A stretch of 64,000 nt of DNA from an uncultured Bacteroidales bacterium (GTDB lineage Bacteria > Bacteroidota > Bacteroidia > Bacteroidales > F082), in NCBI GenBank assembly GCA_946185535.1, contig CAMHJX010000008.1, positions 57,391-121,390 on the forward strand. The letters are read 5' to 3'. Shown here piece by piece: positions 42,216 through 50,612 of this stretch. A model generated the notes under the pieces. That model saw only the letters and a program-made list of their open reading frames with translations, was not told the origin of the DNA and searched no databases. The stretch's first letter is position 1, and every line of letters begins with the position of its first letter. The position numbers were made by a program, and so were the translations under genes.

Positions 42216-43790
42216 TTATTCCCATTCGATGGTCGCTGGCGGTTTCGACGAAATGTCGTAGCACACGCGGTTGACCCCTTTCACCTTATTAATAATATCG
42301 TTTGAGACTTTGGCCAAAAACTCGTACGGCAAATGCACCCAATCGGCAGTCATGCCATCAGTGGAGATCACCGCACGAAGGGCAATGGTGTATTCATAGC
42401 TGCGTTCGTCACCCATCACGCCCACCGATTTCACTGGAAGGAGGATGGTACCCGCTTGCCAGATGCTGTCGTAGAGGTTGTCAGCCATCTCGTTAGGATA
42501 AGAAGCACTAGGCAGTTCACACGGCCAGTTGCGCAAACCTTTGATGAAGATGTCGTCGGCGTCACGCAAAATGCGAAGCTTCTCTTCGGTCACCTCTCCT
42601 AAAATGCGGATACCCAAGCTTGGTCCTGGGAAAGGATGGCGACCTATCAGTTCGCGCTTGATACCTAAAGCACGACCCACGCGACGCACCTCATCCTTGA
42701 ATAGGGAACGCAACGGCTCCACAATCTTGAGGTTCATCTTCTCAGGCAAACCGCCCACATTGTGGTGCGACTTGATCTTACAGCTCGGACCGTTGACGCT
42801 CACACTCTCGATGACATCGGGATAGATGGTACCTTGAGCCAGCCAGCGAGCACCTTCAATCTTTTGCGCCTCGGCATCAAAAACATCGATGAAAGTCGAG
42901 CCTATGGCCTTGCGTTTGGCTTCAGGGTCGGTGACACCTTTTAGTTTCTCAAGGAACAGATGACCTGAGTGGACACCGATGACATTCAGTCCCATCTCCT
43001 TGTAAGAATCAAGAACCTCCTCAAACTCGTTTTTGCGCAAAAGTCCATTATCCACAAAGATGCAAGTCAGATTCTTCCCTATCGCCTTGTTGAGCAACAC
43101 GGCGGCTAAGGTGCTATCCACTCCTCCCGAAAGGCCAAGGATAACCCTGTCATCGCCCAATTGCTTCTTCAGGCTTGCCACCGTGTTGTCGATGAACGAA
43201 TCAGGAGTCCAGTCGCCCTTGCAGCCACAGATGCCAAGCGCAAAGTTGGCCAGCATCTGTGGGCCTTCCTTGGTATGGAACACCTCGGGATGGAACTGCA
43301 CCGCGTAGGTGTCTTCACCGTCAATCTTGTATGCCGCGTTCTCCACATCGTCAGTCGAGGCGATGATACGAGCGCCATTAGGCAACTTGGCGATGGTATC
43401 ACCATGGCTCATCCATACTTGACTGGTTTTACTAACACCCTTGAACAAAGGCGACACCTCGTCGACCACCGTCAGCATGGCGCGGCCATATTCGCGAGCG
43501 ATACTACCGTTGACCTCACCACCGAAATGCTGGGAGATGAACTGTGCGCCATAACAAATGCCCAACAGTGGCAACTTGCCTTTGATACCTTCCAGATTGG
43601 CAAAAGGAGCTTTCTCATCGCGCACCGAGAACGGGCTACCGCTGAGGATTACGCCCTTGACATTAGGGCCGATGGTAGGGATCTTATTAAATGGATGGAT
43701 TTCGCAATACACATTCAGTTCGCGAAGGCGGCGACCGATGAGTTGGGTCACTTGCGAACCAAAGTCAAGAATGAGGATCATTTCCTGCAT
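42216..43790 (-). CDS. guaA: GMP synthase (glutamine-hydrolysing)
   Basis: The 524-residue enzyme turns XMP into GMP. The N-terminal glutaminase domain has C79 (LLGICYGAQ) and H/E in VQFHPEVFH (about 164-172). The ATP-pyrophosphatase domain has [10 protein letters not shown] (about 218-227), and the C-terminal dimer domain ends IEWE as usual. The start at 43790 ([14 protein letters not shown]) is standard. It is divergent from the PrsW gene with back-to-back -7 boxes. Confidence 0.97.
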   Translation of the reverse strand: MQEMILILDFGSQVTQLIGRRLRELNVYCEIHPFNKIPTIGPNVKGVILSGSPFSVRDEKAPFANLEGIKGKLPLLGICYGAQFISQHFGGEVNGSIAREYGRAMLTVVDEVSPLFKGVSKTSQVWMSHGDTIAKLPNGARIIASTDDVENAAYKIDGEDTYAVQFHPEVFHTKEGPQMLANFALGICGCKGDWTPDSFIDNTVASLKKQLGDDRVILGLSGGVDSTLAAVLLNKAIGKNLTCIFVDNGLLRKNEFEEVLDSYKEMGLNVIGVHSGHLFLEKLKGVTDPEAKRKAIGSTFIDVFDAEAQKIEGARWLAQGTIYPDVIESVSVNGPSCKIKSHHNVGGLPEKMNLKIVEPLRSLFKDEVRRVGRALGIKRELIGRHPFPGPSLGIRILGEVTEEKLRILRDADDIFIKGLRNWPCELPSASYPNEMADNLYDSIWQAGTILLPVKSVGVMGDERSYEYTIALRAVISTDGMTADWVHLPYEFLAKVSNDIINKVKGVNRVCYDISSKPPATIEWE

Positions 43791-43806
43791 ATCAACAAAT
43801 TTTGCG

Positions 43807-43814
43807 CAAAAATA
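43807..43814 (-). promoter_or_regulatory. -7 box of guaA
   Basis: The minus strand reads TATTTTTG (TAnnTTTG), 16 bp before the ATG at 43790. Confidence 0.65.
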
Positions 43815-43836
43815 GGCTTTTTTTATGATAAAACCT

Positions 43837-43844
43837 TATTTTTG
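43837..43844 (+). promoter_or_regulatory. -7 box of the PrsW gene
   Basis: TATTTTTG (TAnnTTTG) lies 20 bp before the ATG at 43865, back to back with the guaA promoter. Confidence 0.65.
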
Positions 43845-43864
43845 CAGAAAATATCGAAACTATA

Positions 43865-44659
43865 ATGACATTACTCAGTTACCTTATTCTGTTAAGCATT
43901 GCCATTCTGCCCGTGGCAGGACTGCTTATATTCATCTACTTTCAAGACAAATACCAGAAAGAGCCCATCAAATCCCTGCTCAAGGCTTTCTTCGGAGGCT
44001 GGCTTGCCGTTTTGATGGACATCGGTTTGGTAACAACCATCGAATATAGTATTGGACTCTTTCCCATACTGCCCGATACCGTGTTTTACGACTCGTTTCT
44101 CACCGCGGCCATCCCTGAGGAGTTATGCAAATTCTTGATTTTCATGATATTCATTTGGCGCGACAAAAACTTCGATGAGTACTTTGACGGTATTGTGTAT
44201 GCCACTTTCATCGGTTTAGGCTTCGCCTGTGTCGAGAATATCGAATATGTGTTTATGTACGGTTTCGGTGCGGGTGTTTCGCGTGCCTTGTTTGCAGTTC
44301 CCGGACACTTCCTCTTTGGTGTGCTGATGGGTTATTTCTTGTCGTTGGCCAAGTTCACTACCGAAAAACGGAAAAAATACATTTTCTTAGGTCTGTTGTT
44401 TGCCATCATTGCCCACGGTCTTTACGATTGGCTGCTCATGTTCGTCGATAGGCTTTCCAGTATCGGCAGCGACTTTGCTTATGTGGTGTCAGGAATCGTT
44501 TATCAAGCATTCCTTGCCGGTGACGTTCTGCTTTGGATTTTTGGCATGAAGCTTGTCCGCAAACACCAGCGAAACTCACGCCAGCAAGCCGAAGAAAACA
44601 TTGAAACCGTTGAAAACGAATACAAGCAAATTGACTGGAATGCGGGTAACAACTATTAA
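43865..44659 (+). CDS. PrsW-family intramembrane metalloprotease
   Basis: The 264-residue protein has about eight membrane segments and the PrsW motifs: AAIPEELCKF (E-E pair, about 78-87), FACVENIEYV (about 119-128), PGHFLFGVLMGY (H, about 144-155) and AIIAHGLYDWLL (H, about 178-189). Members cut anti-sigma factors or other membrane proteins inside the membrane. No sigma or anti-sigma gene is adjacent, so the substrate is unknown. The end is rich in glutamine and asparagine (QQAEENIETVENEYKQ). Confidence 0.87.
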   Translation: MTLLSYLILLSIAILPVAGLLIFIYFQDKYQKEPIKSLLKAFFGGWLAVLMDIGLVTTIEYSIGLFPILPDTVFYDSFLTAAIPEELCKFLIFMIFIWRDKNFDEYFDGIVYATFIGLGFACVENIEYVFMYGFGAGVSRALFAVPGHFLFGVLMGYFLSLAKFTTEKRKKYIFLGLLFAIIAHGLYDWLLMFVDRLSSIGSDFAYVVSGIVYQAFLAGDVLLWIFGMKLVRKHQRNSRQQAEENIETVENEYKQIDWNAGNNY

Positions 44660-44664
44660 TTTCT

Positions 44665-44672
44665 TATTTTTG
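44665..44672 (+). promoter_or_regulatory. -7 box of the ychF-like gene
   Basis: TATTTTTG (TAnnTTTG) lies 25 bp before the ATG at 44698. Confidence 0.6.
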
Positions 44673-44697
44673 CAACAAATTTAAACATCATATCATT

Positions 44698-45768
44698 ATG
44701 GCACTCAATTGTGGAATCATAGGTCTTTCAAGCACTGGAAAGACCACCATATTCAATTGTATTTCAAACACCAAGGCAGAGATTGGCTTTGCCTCAAAGT
44801 CGAACATTGGCATGTGCGAGGTGGTGGACGAGCGCCTCAAGCTCATCGACAACATCTCCCACTCGAAGCGCATTGTGCCCGCGACAGTCGAAATCGTCGA
44901 CCTGCCCGGCTTGAGCAAAGGCGGTCAAGGCGTGGGCAACAAGCTCCTCGCTGAGGTGCAGACCATGGATGCCCTCATCCATGTGTTGCGCTGCTTCGAC
45001 GACCCCAACATTCCCCACAGCGAAGGCAGCATCGACCCTGTGCGTGACATGGAACTCGTTGACCTCGAACTGCAGGTGCGCGACTTGGACCTAGTCACCC
45101 GCAAACTGGAACGCGTGCAGAAGCTCCTGAAAAACGGCGAAAAGGACAACAAAAAGGCCTTTGATGTGCTCAGCGTCTACAAGGAAACCTTGGAGAACTT
45201 CGGCAATGCCCGCGACGCCAATGTGGCCGAGGAAGACAAGAAATTTGTTCAGGACATCCAACTTTTGACGGCCAAACCCATCATCTATGTCTGCAATGTG
45301 GACGACGCTTCGGCCACCACAGGCAACAAGTACTCCGATGCCGTGAAAGCCGCCTTGAAGGAAGGTCAGGAGATGCTGATTATCGCTGGTAAGTTGGAGG
45401 CAGAAATCGCCGAGCTTGATGCCGATGACAGGGCTTTGTTTATGGAAGATGCCGGTTTGACCGAACCTGGTGTGAACAAACTGGTGCGCACTGCCTACCA
45501 CACTTTGAATTTACATTCCTTCTTCACCACGGGTCCCGATGAGACAAGAGCTTGGACCATCCATGTGGGCGACACCGCTCCCATCGCCGCTGGAGCCATC
45601 CACAGCGACCTGCAACGCGGCTTCATCCGCGCCGAGGTGATGAGCACGGAAGACTTCCTGAAATACGGCTCGGAGGCCGCAGTGAAGGAAGCTGGCAAGT
45701 TCCGCGTGGAGGGCAAGACATATGTCGTTCAAGACGGTGATATTCTTAACATCAGATTCAACGTATGA
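44698..45768 (+). CDS. YchF/Obg-family ATPase, divergent form
   Basis: The 356-residue protein has the YchF layout: nucleotide-binding domain with coiled coil, then a TGS domain at about 275-355 (FFTTGPDETRAWTIHVGDTA ... FRVEGKTYVVQDGDILNIRFNV). The P-loop reads GLSSTGKTT instead of the usual GLPNVGKST. The following switch region (AEIGFASKSNIGMCEVVDERL) lacks the common NFPFCTIEPNVG sequence. G3 is DLPGL and G4-like is NVDD. YchF proteins bind ATP and ribosomes and take part in oxidative-stress control. It is coupled to idi by an overlap at 45765. Confidence 0.85.
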   Translation: MALNCGIIGLSSTGKTTIFNCISNTKAEIGFASKSNIGMCEVVDERLKLIDNISHSKRIVPATVEIVDLPGLSKGGQGVGNKLLAEVQTMDALIHVLRCFDDPNIPHSEGSIDPVRDMELVDLELQVRDLDLVTRKLERVQKLLKNGEKDNKKAFDVLSVYKETLENFGNARDANVAEEDKKFVQDIQLLTAKPIIYVCNVDDASATTGNKYSDAVKAALKEGQEMLIIAGKLEAEIAELDADDRALFMEDAGLTEPGVNKLVRTAYHTLNLHSFFTTGPDETRAWTIHVGDTAPIAAGAIHSDLQRGFIRAEVMSTEDFLKYGSEAAVKEAGKFRVEGKTYVVQDGDILNIRFNV

Positions 45769-46298
45769 TGGAACAAGTCATCCTTGTCGACGAGCAAGAC
45801 AACCCCATTGGTTTAATGGAGAAACAAGCGGCTCATATTGAGCCACATCTTCATAGAGCCTTCTCGATTTTTATATTCAATTCGAAAGGCGAACTGCTGA
45901 TGCAGCAACGCGCCCTCTCGAAATACCACTCCCCAGGCCTGTGGACCAACACATGTTGCAGCCATCCCCGTGCGGGAGAGACTTTGGAAGAAGCCACTTC
46001 GCGCCGACTGATGGAAGAGATGGGCATGGCCTGCCCGATGCACGAAGTCTACACCTTTATATATAAGGCTCCCGTCGGAGAAGGTCTCACCGAACATGAG
46101 TTTGACCATGTGTTCATCGGTCAAAGCGACGACACTCCAATCATCAACCATGAGGAAGTTGAGTCGTGGAAATACATGACTGTAGCTGACTTGAAAGACG
46201 ATATTCAACTCCACCCTGAGCAATACACCGAATGGTTCAAAATCACCTTTGAGGAAATGCTGCATCATGCCAAATCGGTTTTCCCGCATTTGAACTGA
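45765..46298 (+). CDS. idi: Isopentenyl-diphosphate delta-isomerase, type I
   Basis: The 177-residue enzyme turns isopentenyl diphosphate into dimethylallyl diphosphate. It shows the NUDIX-like fold with HLHRAFSIFIFNSKGELLMQ, the active-site cysteine in TNTCCSHP (about 63-70), RRLMEEMG (NUDIX-like, about 83-90) and a YxExEFDHVF-type segment (EHEFDHVFIG, about 109-118). The start overlaps the YchF stop; ATG at 45768 is also possible. A terminator follows. Confidence 0.94.
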   Translation: MMEQVILVDEQDNPIGLMEKQAAHIEPHLHRAFSIFIFNSKGELLMQQRALSKYHSPGLWTNTCCSHPRAGETLEEATSRRLMEEMGMACPMHEVYTFIYKAPVGEGLTEHEFDHVFIGQSDDTPIINHEEVESWKYMTVADLKDDIQLHPEQYTEWFKITFEEMLHHAKSVFPHLN

Positions 46299-46342
46299 TT
46301 GTATTTATTTCAACTTATTGAAAATGAAATCATAATCATATT

Positions 46343-46370
46343 AAAGCCATTCAAAATGGCTTTTTTTCTT
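46343..46370 (+). terminator. Terminator of the ychF-idi operon
   Basis: AAAGCCATT and AATGGCTTT form a nine-pair stem with a three-base loop, followed by a T run. It lies 45 bp after the idi stop. Confidence 0.85.
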
Positions 46371-46381
46371 CTCAAAACAAT

Positions 46382-46399
46382 TAGTAAATATATTTACTA
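46382..46399. promoter_or_regulatory. Perfect 18-bp palindrome, likely operator
   Basis: TAGTAAATATATTTACTA is a perfect palindrome placed just upstream of a -7 box (46413-46420), over the -33 region. A dimeric repressor bound there would block the promoter of the porin and YeiH genes. The protein is unknown. Confidence 0.6.
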
Positions 46400-46412
46400 T
46401 ATATATTTTTAC

Positions 46413-46420
46413 TATTTTTG
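46413..46420 (+). promoter_or_regulatory. -7 box of the porin gene
   Basis: TATTTTTG (TAnnTTTG) lies 41 bp before the ATG at 46462. Confidence 0.6.
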
Positions 46421-46461
46421 CCGCGCAAAATAAAATTGAAAACGTTTAATTTAAAACCACT

Positions 46462-47670
46462 ATGAAACGCAAATTTCGCATTATCGTTGGAATGCTGCTG
46501 TTAGCCATTCCGCTGTGCATGAACGCACAAGTGAAAGTCAAAAAACCAGGCCAAGACTCTAATGAAGCCAAAGAACAGAAAACCGAACAGGAAAAAACCG
46601 AAAAGCCCAAAGACGGATTGAACATGCCCAAAATCTCCGGCTTCGTGCAAGGCATGTACCAAGCCAACCTGAGCGACAAAGGAGACCTTCTCGACAACAC
46701 CTTGAGAATGCGCCGTGTTCGTCTTTCGGTCGATGGTAACCTTTCGAAAACTGTGAGCTATAAAATCCAAGGCGACTTCACCCGCAGCCCCATGCTGGTT
46801 GACGCATACGTGAAGTACAAACCCTGCAGAGAATTCGCCATCCAAGTCGGTCAATTCAAGACCCCGTTCACTTTGGAAAGCCCCATCAACCCTGTCAACC
46901 TCGAGATCTTCGACTATGGTGAGAGCGTCCAGCAATTGGTCGGCTACAAAGACGTTTGCGGTGTGGGTGCCCTCGGCCGAGACCTCGGTATCATGGCTAC
47001 CGGTAGCCTCTTCCCCGTGATCGATGAAGACGGTTACAAATACAGCATCGTTGACTACGCCGTCGGCGTGTTCAACGGTAACGGCGCCAACCAACTCGAC
47101 AACAACAACCGCAAGGACGTTGTGGGCCGCTTGGAAGTGCATCCCGGCCTGAAAGCCCTGACATTGAGCGGATCGTATTATTATGGCAAGTATTATAAAG
47201 ACGAAGATTTCAACGGCACTCGCAACCGCTGGGCAGCAGGTTTGCAGTACAACGATGGTAAGCTTGTGATTCGTGGCGAATACCTAAACGGCACGACGGG
47301 CTATCAAGGTTTTGAAGGCGAAGAAGCACCCAAACAATTCAATAGCAAAGGCTACTACGCTGTGGCTGGCTACAACTTCCAATTTGGCAAGGAAGGCAAG
47401 GAACAGAAACTGATGCCTGTGCTAAGGTATGAGCATTTTGAGCAGCAAACAGGCGTTTTGGGACTCCATACTACTGATTACGTTATTTATATGCTTCCTA
47501 ATTTTTCTGCTCCAACGAGTTATTACACTGTCGGCATCAACTATTGGCCTCTCAAAAGCGTGAATTTCAAACTTGACTATTCATTCATTGATGGTTACAA
47601 AAATGTTGAGGGTATATTTAACAAGAATCATTCCCACCGCGTGGTGGCTATCCTGAGCTATAAATTTTAA
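46462..47670 (+). CDS. Porin of the phosphate-selective OprO/OprP type
   Basis: The 402-residue protein has a signal peptide (MKRKFRIIVGMLLLAIPLCM, cut after NAQ), a charged linker of about 35 residues (KPGQDSNEAKEQKTEQEKTE) and then a barrel beginning MPKISGFVQGMYQANLS, LRMRRVRLSVDGNLSKTVSYKIQGDF and VGQFKTPFTLESPIN. These are characteristic of the porin O/P family. The last strand is HRVVAILSYKF. It would let anions through the outer membrane. With a YeiH-type exporter directly behind, sulfur or other anions are possible substrates. Confidence 0.87.
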   Translation: MKRKFRIIVGMLLLAIPLCMNAQVKVKKPGQDSNEAKEQKTEQEKTEKPKDGLNMPKISGFVQGMYQANLSDKGDLLDNTLRMRRVRLSVDGNLSKTVSYKIQGDFTRSPMLVDAYVKYKPCREFAIQVGQFKTPFTLESPINPVNLEIFDYGESVQQLVGYKDVCGVGALGRDLGIMATGSLFPVIDEDGYKYSIVDYAVGVFNGNGANQLDNNNRKDVVGRLEVHPGLKALTLSGSYYYGKYYKDEDFNGTRNRWAAGLQYNDGKLVIRGEYLNGTTGYQGFEGEEAPKQFNSKGYYAVAGYNFQFGKEGKEQKLMPVLRYEHFEQQTGVLGLHTTDYVIYMLPNFSAPTSYYTVGINYWPLKSVNFKLDYSFIDGYKNVEGIFNKNHSHRVVAILSYKF

Positions 47671-47697
47671 ATCTTGAATCTTAAATTTTGAATCGTT

Positions 47698-49038
47698 ATG
47701 GCAAACAATAACGCATCCAACCTTTGGAAAAAGGAAGATTGGCTGGCCGTGTGGATAGGCTTCATCGTCATCGCCATCGGCTGCATCTCCATCCTTACCC
47801 AAAGCTTCGACTTCTCCGCCGCCAAGTTCGGCACCTGGCATGCGGATGTAAAAGGTTCTTTGGCGGCTCAATTCACTCAATTCAATGGCCTCTTTTGGAT
47901 CAAGCTGCTCCGCACCTTCTTGGTGCTCGGCATCCTGTTCGCCATCGGCATCAAGCTGCAAGGCGAGAAGATCGGCAAGTTCATCCCCGCCTTCATCGTA
48001 CTATTCATCATCTGTATCATCGTGCGTATGGTAAGTGCCGAGTTCACCCTGAACCGTTACCTCGAATGGGCCTTCTGGGCCTTGCTCATCGGCCTGCTCA
48101 TCTCCAACACCGTTGGCACGCCCGAATGGCTGAAACCCGCCATCCGCACGGAGTTCTACATCAAGACCGGTCTGGTCATTATGGGCTTCTCGGTGCTGTT
48201 CAGCAACATCGCTAAGTTCGGCCTCTATGGTCTCGGCATCGCTTGGATTGTGACGCCTATCGTCATCATCTTCATGTGGTGGCTCGGCACCAAAGTACTG
48301 AAGATTGACAATAAGCCTTTGGTCATCACGCTGGCTTCGGCCACCTCGGTGTGCGGTACCAGTGCCGCCATCGCCACGGGTGCTGCCTCCAAAGCCAAGA
48401 AGGAAGACCTCTCGTTGGCCATCAGCATCTCCATCATCTTCACCATCCTGATGATGGTGTTCGAGCCCATGATCATCCGCGCCTGCGGCATGAACCAGCT
48501 CATGGGCGGTGCACTCATCGGTGGTACCGTTGACTCGACAGGTGCTGTGGTGCTGGCCGGTAATGCCCTCGGTGAAGAAGCCGAGCAAGCTGCTGTGCTT
48601 GTGAAGTCCATCCAAAACATCCTCATCGGCTTCATCGCCTTCTTCGTGGCCATCTTCTTTGCTACCAAGGTCGACAAAGACCCGAACCAAAAGGTCGGTG
48701 CCGGCGAAATCTGGAACCGTTTCCCGAAGTTCATCATCGGTTTCTTCGTGGCCTCGTTGGTCGCCTCCTTTATCGTGCTGCCGCTCACCGACGGCACAAC
48801 CGTGAAGAACATCAACGGCGTCCTCGACCAATACAAAAACTGGGCCTTCGTGCTGGCCTTTACCAGCATCGGCTTGGACACCAACTTCAAGAGCCTCTTC
48901 AAGCGTATGCAAGGCGGCAAGGTGCTCTGGCTCTACATCATCGGCCAGGTCTTCAACATCGCCCTTACGCTGTTTGCAGTGTGGTTCCTGCTGTCAGGAA
49001 AGATCTTTGACATTCCTTCCCTCGACATGTTCAAGTGA
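47698..49038 (+). CDS. YeiH/UPF0324-family putative sulfate exporter
   Basis: The 446-residue inner-membrane protein has about eleven segments. The UPF0324 hallmark is seen in PLVITLASATSVCGTSAAIATGAASKA (split here around residue 220) and GGTVDSTGAVVLAGNALGEEA, ending in the family-like FTSIGLDTNFKSLF. It lies 27 bp after the porin, so the two are likely co-transcribed. Members are thought to move sulfonated or sulfate-like anions; experimental proof is limited. Confidence 0.88.
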   Translation: MANNNASNLWKKEDWLAVWIGFIVIAIGCISILTQSFDFSAAKFGTWHADVKGSLAAQFTQFNGLFWIKLLRTFLVLGILFAIGIKLQGEKIGKFIPAFIVLFIICIIVRMVSAEFTLNRYLEWAFWALLIGLLISNTVGTPEWLKPAIRTEFYIKTGLVIMGFSVLFSNIAKFGLYGLGIAWIVTPIVIIFMWWLGTKVLKIDNKPLVITLASATSVCGTSAAIATGAASKAKKEDLSLAISISIIFTILMMVFEPMIIRACGMNQLMGGALIGGTVDSTGAVVLAGNALGEEAEQAAVLVKSIQNILIGFIAFFVAIFFATKVDKDPNQKVGAGEIWNRFPKFIIGFFVASLVASFIVLPLTDGTTVKNINGVLDQYKNWAFVLAFTSIGLDTNFKSLFKRMQGGKVLWLYIIGQVFNIALTLFAVWFLLSGKIFDIPSLDMFK

Positions 49039-49331
49039 TGAACAAAAACCACAAAATATTCAAAGTGATTACCATCGTTGTGGTGGTAATCACTTTGTTT
49101 TTGGCCGGTTGGATCATGGCCAACCAACTCGGCCTCGTCGAAGGCTACGACTTCGGCGCAGGTGCCTATTACTATGCCGACATCCCCACAGAACAATACA
49201 ACGAAATCGACAAGGAAGGCGCCTATACAACCTCCATCCCAAAATGGATTTTCTATGTCCTCTTCTTCGCCTGGGGCTGGTTGATGTGGCGGCTTTGGGT
49301 GTGGGTCGAAAATCGAGGAAAAAATCAGTGA
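49038..49331 (+). CDS. Small two-helix membrane protein
   Basis: The 97-residue protein has membrane segments at about 10-28 (FKVITIVVVVITLFLAGWIM) and 69-88 (WIFYVLFFAWGWLMWRLWVW) with an acidic, tyrosine-rich middle. Its ATG lies in the stop codon of the YeiH gene (TGATG), which suggests it is an accessory subunit of that exporter. I do not recognise a family. Confidence 0.7.
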   Translation: MNKNHKIFKVITIVVVVITLFLAGWIMANQLGLVEGYDFGAGAYYYADIPTEQYNEIDKEGAYTTSIPKWIFYVLFFAWGWLMWRLWVWVENRGKNQ

Positions 49332-50515
49332 CTTGAGATAATTTCGTTGTACAACACCGTACCTTTTGTCGTCAGCAAATATTTTTGCCGTGGGTGATGG
49401 GGTTTGTCAGGATAGCGCATTCGGACAAACTTTTCCTTTAATGCGGGATTGAGATACACTTCCATAAAGCTCTCCCTATTCTTCAAGCCAAGATGCTCAA
49501 GCATTTCCTTTATAGAAAATTCCTTCAACCCGACAACCATCACTAAACTAATGATTTTCTGATTTTTAGGAGCTAACTTATCGGGTAGGTTGTCGGGTAA
49601 CTTGTCGGGTAACTTGTCGGGTGCTTGTCCAGTAGTTGTCCTGTTCTTATCCCCTACCCGTTCTACTTCCGGCATCTTCCATTCCTCGAGTGGATTGATC
49701 ATCATATAGCGGTTTTTCAGCGCATTTTCCTCTCCTAGAAGCAAATTACGAAAGAAACGCTCCAAAAAGGCAGGCTCATAGTCGATGCCTTTGGCCACAT
49801 TACGATAGTTGGCACGGACGAGCGCGTTACGGAAATACCATGAATGTTGCTCAAACAAGTCATTGTTCACATCAAAGCCAAGCGAACGAAGATATTTGAT
49901 GGTGAAAATGGCCGTGGTGCGAGTGTTGCCTTCGCCGAATGGATGAATCTGCCAAATGCCTGAAACAAACTTGGCTATATGCTCCACCAGCTCATCTTTT
50001 TCCAAGGATTTATAGTCAAAGTGTCGTTCTTGCTCCAAGTCGTACTCAAGCGTCATCTGCAAGTCCTCCCAATGGGCATAAAACACCGTATCGCCGCGCA
50101 AGACCCACTCCTTTTTCGTGATGTCATAGTCCCTGAAACGGCCAGCATGTTTGAAAACGCCATTAAAGATGGCTCTATGGATGGCTGCAAAGCCTGCCAC
50201 GCTATAGGTGAACGAATCGGTTTGCAGCAATTTTGAGATGTTGGTTGAAACCTTATCGGCCTCTTCCATGTTGGCATCGCCCTCATCACGCGAGGTTTTC
50301 TTGATATAGTATTGGTTGACCAGTTCCTTGGCCTCGTCAATGGTGATGTCGCCTTCGATATTACGGCGAGCAGTTTCCTGAAGGTAGGCCGATGTCTTCA
50401 GTCCATCCACGGCCTGCAATCCAATGGCCACGCGCCAAGCATCCGCACGGGCTTTCTTCTGCGGCTCGCCTTGGCGGATATACTCGTCGAAATTGATGTA
50501 TTGTTCCTCGGTCAT
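49325..50515 (-). CDS. Fic-family protein with C-terminal DNA-binding-like region
   Basis: The 396-residue protein starts best at the ATG at 50515 (MTEEQYINF), because a -7 box occupies 50534-50541. The Fic motif is H191-PFGEGNTR-199, a variant of HPFxxGNGR that keeps the catalytic histidine and the acidic residue. An N-terminal helix with RRNIEGDIT (about 51-58) resembles the self-inhibiting E-G motif of Fic antitoxin parts. After a run of PDKL-type repeats (49578-49625) a winged-helix-like end follows. Fic enzymes usually attach AMP to proteins. It stands alone, convergent with the YeiH operon. Confidence 0.88.
   Translation of the reverse strand: MTEEQYINFDEYIRQGEPQKKARADAWRVAIGLQAVDGLKTSAYLQETARRNIEGDITIDEAKELVNQYYIKKTSRDEGDANMEEADKVSTNISKLLQTDSFTYSVAGFAAIHRAIFNGVFKHAGRFRDYDITKKEWVLRGDTVFYAHWEDLQMTLEYDLEQERHFDYKSLEKDELVEHIAKFVSGIWQIHPFGEGNTRTTAIFTIKYLRSLGFDVNNDLFEQHSWYFRNALVRANYRNVAKGIDYEPAFLERFFRNLLLGEENALKNRYMMINPLEEWKMPEVERVGDKNRTTTGQAPDKLPDKLPDNLPDKLAPKNQKIISLVMVVGLKEFSIKEMLEHLGLKNRESFMEVYLNPALKEKFVRMRYPDKPHHPRQKYLLTTKGTVLYNEIISSH
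49578..49625 (-). repeat. In-frame short tandem repeats (PDKL)
   Basis: Four units of 12 bp related to AACTTGTCGGGT encode PDKLPDKLPDNLPDKL in the linker of the Fic protein. Confidence 0.85.
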
Positions 50516-50533
50516 ACCCTTGCAATTGAATTG

Positions 50534-50541
50534 CAAAGATA
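50534..50541 (-). promoter_or_regulatory. -7 box of the fic gene
   Basis: The minus strand reads TATCTTTG (TAnnTTTG), 18 bp before the ATG at 50515, and so argues against the TTG at 50536 as start. Confidence 0.6.
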
Positions 50542-50579
50542 AACAATTTTTGGGAGATTACCAAATCATTTTTTCTTTG

Positions 50580-50587
50580 TAACTTTG
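50580..50587 (+). promoter_or_regulatory. -7 box of the kinase-RapZ operon
   Basis: TAACTTTG (TAnnTTTG) lies 25 bp before the ATG at 50613. Confidence 0.6.
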
Positions 50588-50612
50588 CATCATACAAAAA
50601 CAAAGGCATTTT

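Noticed and set aside
48001-48912. A 303-codon open frame on the - strand
   Set aside because: It is antisense to the YeiH-type exporter; the sequence is rich in Asp, Glu and His as expected for a shadow of a membrane protein gene.
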